A stretch of DNA of 6,179 bases from JBFMFR01 sp040752025 (lineage in GTDB: Bacteria > Chloroflexota > Anaerolineae > Anaerolineales > UBA4823), in contig JBFMFR010000089.1 in the NCBI GenBank assembly GCA_040752025.1, positions 1 through 6,179 on the forward strand. The letters are read 5' to 3'. Positions 5,210-6,179 of the stretch are shown here, one piece after another (within the stretch, counting starts at the first letter, position 1; every line of letters starts with the position of its first letter). Made by a program: the position numbers and the translations under genes. Below the pieces are notes generated by a model. It was not told where the DNA came from, ran no database searches, and saw nothing but the letters and a program-made list of their open reading frames with translations.

Positions 5210-5920
5210 TCAGATTACTCGCCCCTCTCCGACTTCCTCGTGCGTCTTGCCGTCGCGGATGTGGTAGATGCGCTTGAAGGTCGGAATGATCTTTTCGTCA
5301 TGGGTGACGACGATGATGGCAGTCTGGTACTGCCGGGCCATGTCGTTGAGGATGCGCACTACCGTCAATGCGCGCTCCGAATCGAGCGGTGCGGTCGGCT
5401 CGTCGGCCAGAATAATCGGCGCATGGTTGGCGAGCGAACGGGCAATGGCGACGCGCTGCTGCTCGCCGCCGGAAAGCTGCGAGACTTGCGCTCCGGCACG
5501 ATGCTGCACATCCAGTGCCGTCAGCAGCTCCAGCGCGCGGTGCCGTGCGGCCTTGTTGTCTGCCCCGGCCAGCATCGGCAGCAAGGCGATGTTGTCGGTG
5601 ACATCGAGGAAGGGAATCAGGTACGGCGCCTGGAAGACGAAGCCGATGCGATCGCGACGCAGGGCGCGCAGGTCGGAGATTTTCCAACCATCGTCGTAAA
5701 TGGTTTCGCCGGCCAGTTCCATATGGCCGCCCGTCGGTTCGATGACCGCGCCGAGGCATTTGAGCAGCGTGCTCTTGCCCGAACCGCTGGGGCCGACCAG
5801 ACCAACGACCTCGCCGGGCCAGATGGTCATGTCGACGCCTTTGAGCGCATCGACAGCCGCGTCGCCCGTACCATAGCGTTTCTTCAGGCCGCTGAGCTGG
5901 ATGGCGGGAGCGTTCTTCAT
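5210..5920 (-). CDS. ABC transporter ATP-binding protein, MacB/LolD/DevA type
   Basis: A complete 236-residue ATPase that powers a membrane permease from the cytoplasmic side. Walker A GPSGSGKST is at 43-51, the Q-loop Gln at 97, the signature LSGGEQQ at 149-155, Walker B IILADEP at 169-175, the D-loop PLD at 178-180, and the switch His at 207. Overall pattern (AVDALKGVD near the start, VAIARSLAN after the signature) fits the MacB/LolD/DevA group, which partners FtsX-like permeases for export or lipoprotein release. The ATG at 5920 has GGAGG five bases upstream. A 24-residue upstream extension is only the overlapping permease region read in another frame and is rejected. It follows the permease remnant by one base. 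Substrate is unknown, and the neighbouring permease appears broken, so the ATPase may be orphaned. Confidence 0.9.
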   Translation of the reverse strand: MKNAPAIQLSGLKKRYGTGDAAVDALKGVDMTIWPGEVVGLVGPSGSGKSTLLKCLGAVIEPTGGHMELAGETIYDDGWKISDLRALRRDRIGFVFQAPYLIPFLDVTDNIALLPMLAGADNKAARHRALELLTALDVQHRAGAQVSQLSGGEQQRVAIARSLANHAPIILADEPTAPLDSERALTVVRILNDMARQYQTAIIVVTHDEKIIPTFKRIYHIRDGKTHEEVGEGRVI

Positions 5921-5921
5921 C

Positions 5922-6122
5922 TTAGCCTCCAATCGCCTCGGCCGGATCAATGGCCAGGGCGGCGCGGATGGCAACGCTGCTGGCCAACGCACAGATGGTC
6001 ATCACGATGGCGAAGCCACCGATGGCATCCTGCGGCAACAGCAGCACATATTTAGGGAAGCGCTGAATAAGCCACCGCAAGATGCGGCGAACTGAAATCG
6101 AGACGGAATCGTGATGGGAATG
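5922..6122 (-). pseudogene. FtsX/DevC-like ABC permease, C-terminal remnant
   Basis: Reading leftward, the frame ending at the TAA 5922-5924 gives about 45 recognisable residues: FPKYVLLLPQDAIGG, a hydrophobic segment FAIVMTICALASSVAIRAAL, and the end AIDPAEAIGG. This is the last membrane span and the DPAEA tail typical of FtsX-like permeases, which are normally near 380 residues. Upstream the frame becomes unlike a permease (HHDSVSISVRRI) and meets a TGA at 6123-6125. The change falls near an IS5-like end beginning about 6056, so truncation by an insertion is the best explanation. The exact junction, 6051-6062, cannot be fixed from this side alone. The stop sits one base before the ATPase start, confirming the original permease-ATPase operon. 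Confidence 0.72.
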
Positions 6123-6179
6123 TCATTTTCATCGGATGGTTGGGCTTTTTCGAGCCAGGAAGCGGGGTCTTCCCCTGCC
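6056..6179. mobile_element. End of an IS5-like insertion sequence (partial)
   Basis: GGAAGCGCTGAATAAGCC at 6056-6073 resembles the IS5 terminal repeat (GGAAGGTGCGAATAAG; 12 of 16 positions agree) and is preceded by TTAG (6052-6055), fitting the YTAR target typical of that group. It coincides with the point where the permease reading frame stops making sense. The rest of the window would be internal IS sequence. An ATG at 6120 opens a 20-codon frame (MSFSSDGWAFSSQEAG) to the edge that could begin a transposase, and a minus-strand frame is also open, so orientation is undecided. The other end lies outside the window. Confidence 0.55.

Noticed and set aside
5240..6055. 271-codon plus-strand frame opposite the ABC ATPase
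   Set aside because: Antisense shadow of a G+C-rich gene with all ABC motifs intact on the other strand.

Overview
The window looks like a piece of a Gram-negative proteobacterial chromosome, probably a beta- or gammaproteobacterium or a relative with respiratory or sulfur-oxidising metabolism. The reasons are an NsrR/NnrS nitric-oxide (NO) module, an E. coli-type ferredoxin/flavodoxin-NADP+ reductase ending in Tyr-Trp, a DsrC/TusE-family protein, and an IS5-like insertion end. I cannot name the species from sequence alone.

Left half (224-2953): a divergent NO-response module. nnrS (a multi-span membrane protein) reads leftward. An Rrf2-family regulator with the NsrR cysteine set reads rightward, followed by an overlapping NADPH-dependent flavoprotein reductase (fpr-like). 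Between the two arms, at 1607-1629, is a perfect 9-5-9 inverted repeat with the known NsrR operator sequence. It covers a plausible -10 element for each direction. The simplest model is one [Fe-S] NO sensor that represses itself, the reductase and nnrS together and releases all three when NO damages its cluster. Positions 1-223 hold no gene I can support but contain nested inverted repeats (1-92).

Middle (3011-5117): a second divergent unit. A LysR-type regulator reads rightward. Leftward runs an apparent operon of a DsrC/TusE-like protein, a two-CBS-domain protein with Cys/His clusters, and a 64-residue unknown protein that overlaps the CBS gene. The DsrC-like protein keeps the inner conserved Cys but has Trp where the family has its penultimate Cys, so it cannot be an ordinary persulfide carrier. 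An inverted repeat (4215-4239) sits just upstream of a good leftward promoter, where a LysR activator would bind. This unit meets the NO module tail to tail (2954-3010).

Right end (5210-6179): a complete MacB/LolD/DevA-type ABC ATPase reads leftward. Immediately upstream is the C-terminal remnant of its FtsX/DevC-like permease. The permease frame runs into a sequence resembling an IS5-family terminal inverted repeat (6056-6073) and then a stop, so the transporter appears to have been disrupted by an insertion sequence that continues beyond the window.

The items most worth a second look are the Trp-for-Cys DsrC-like protein with its CBS and small-protein partners under a LysR regulator, and the compact NsrR-reductase/NnrS circuit.
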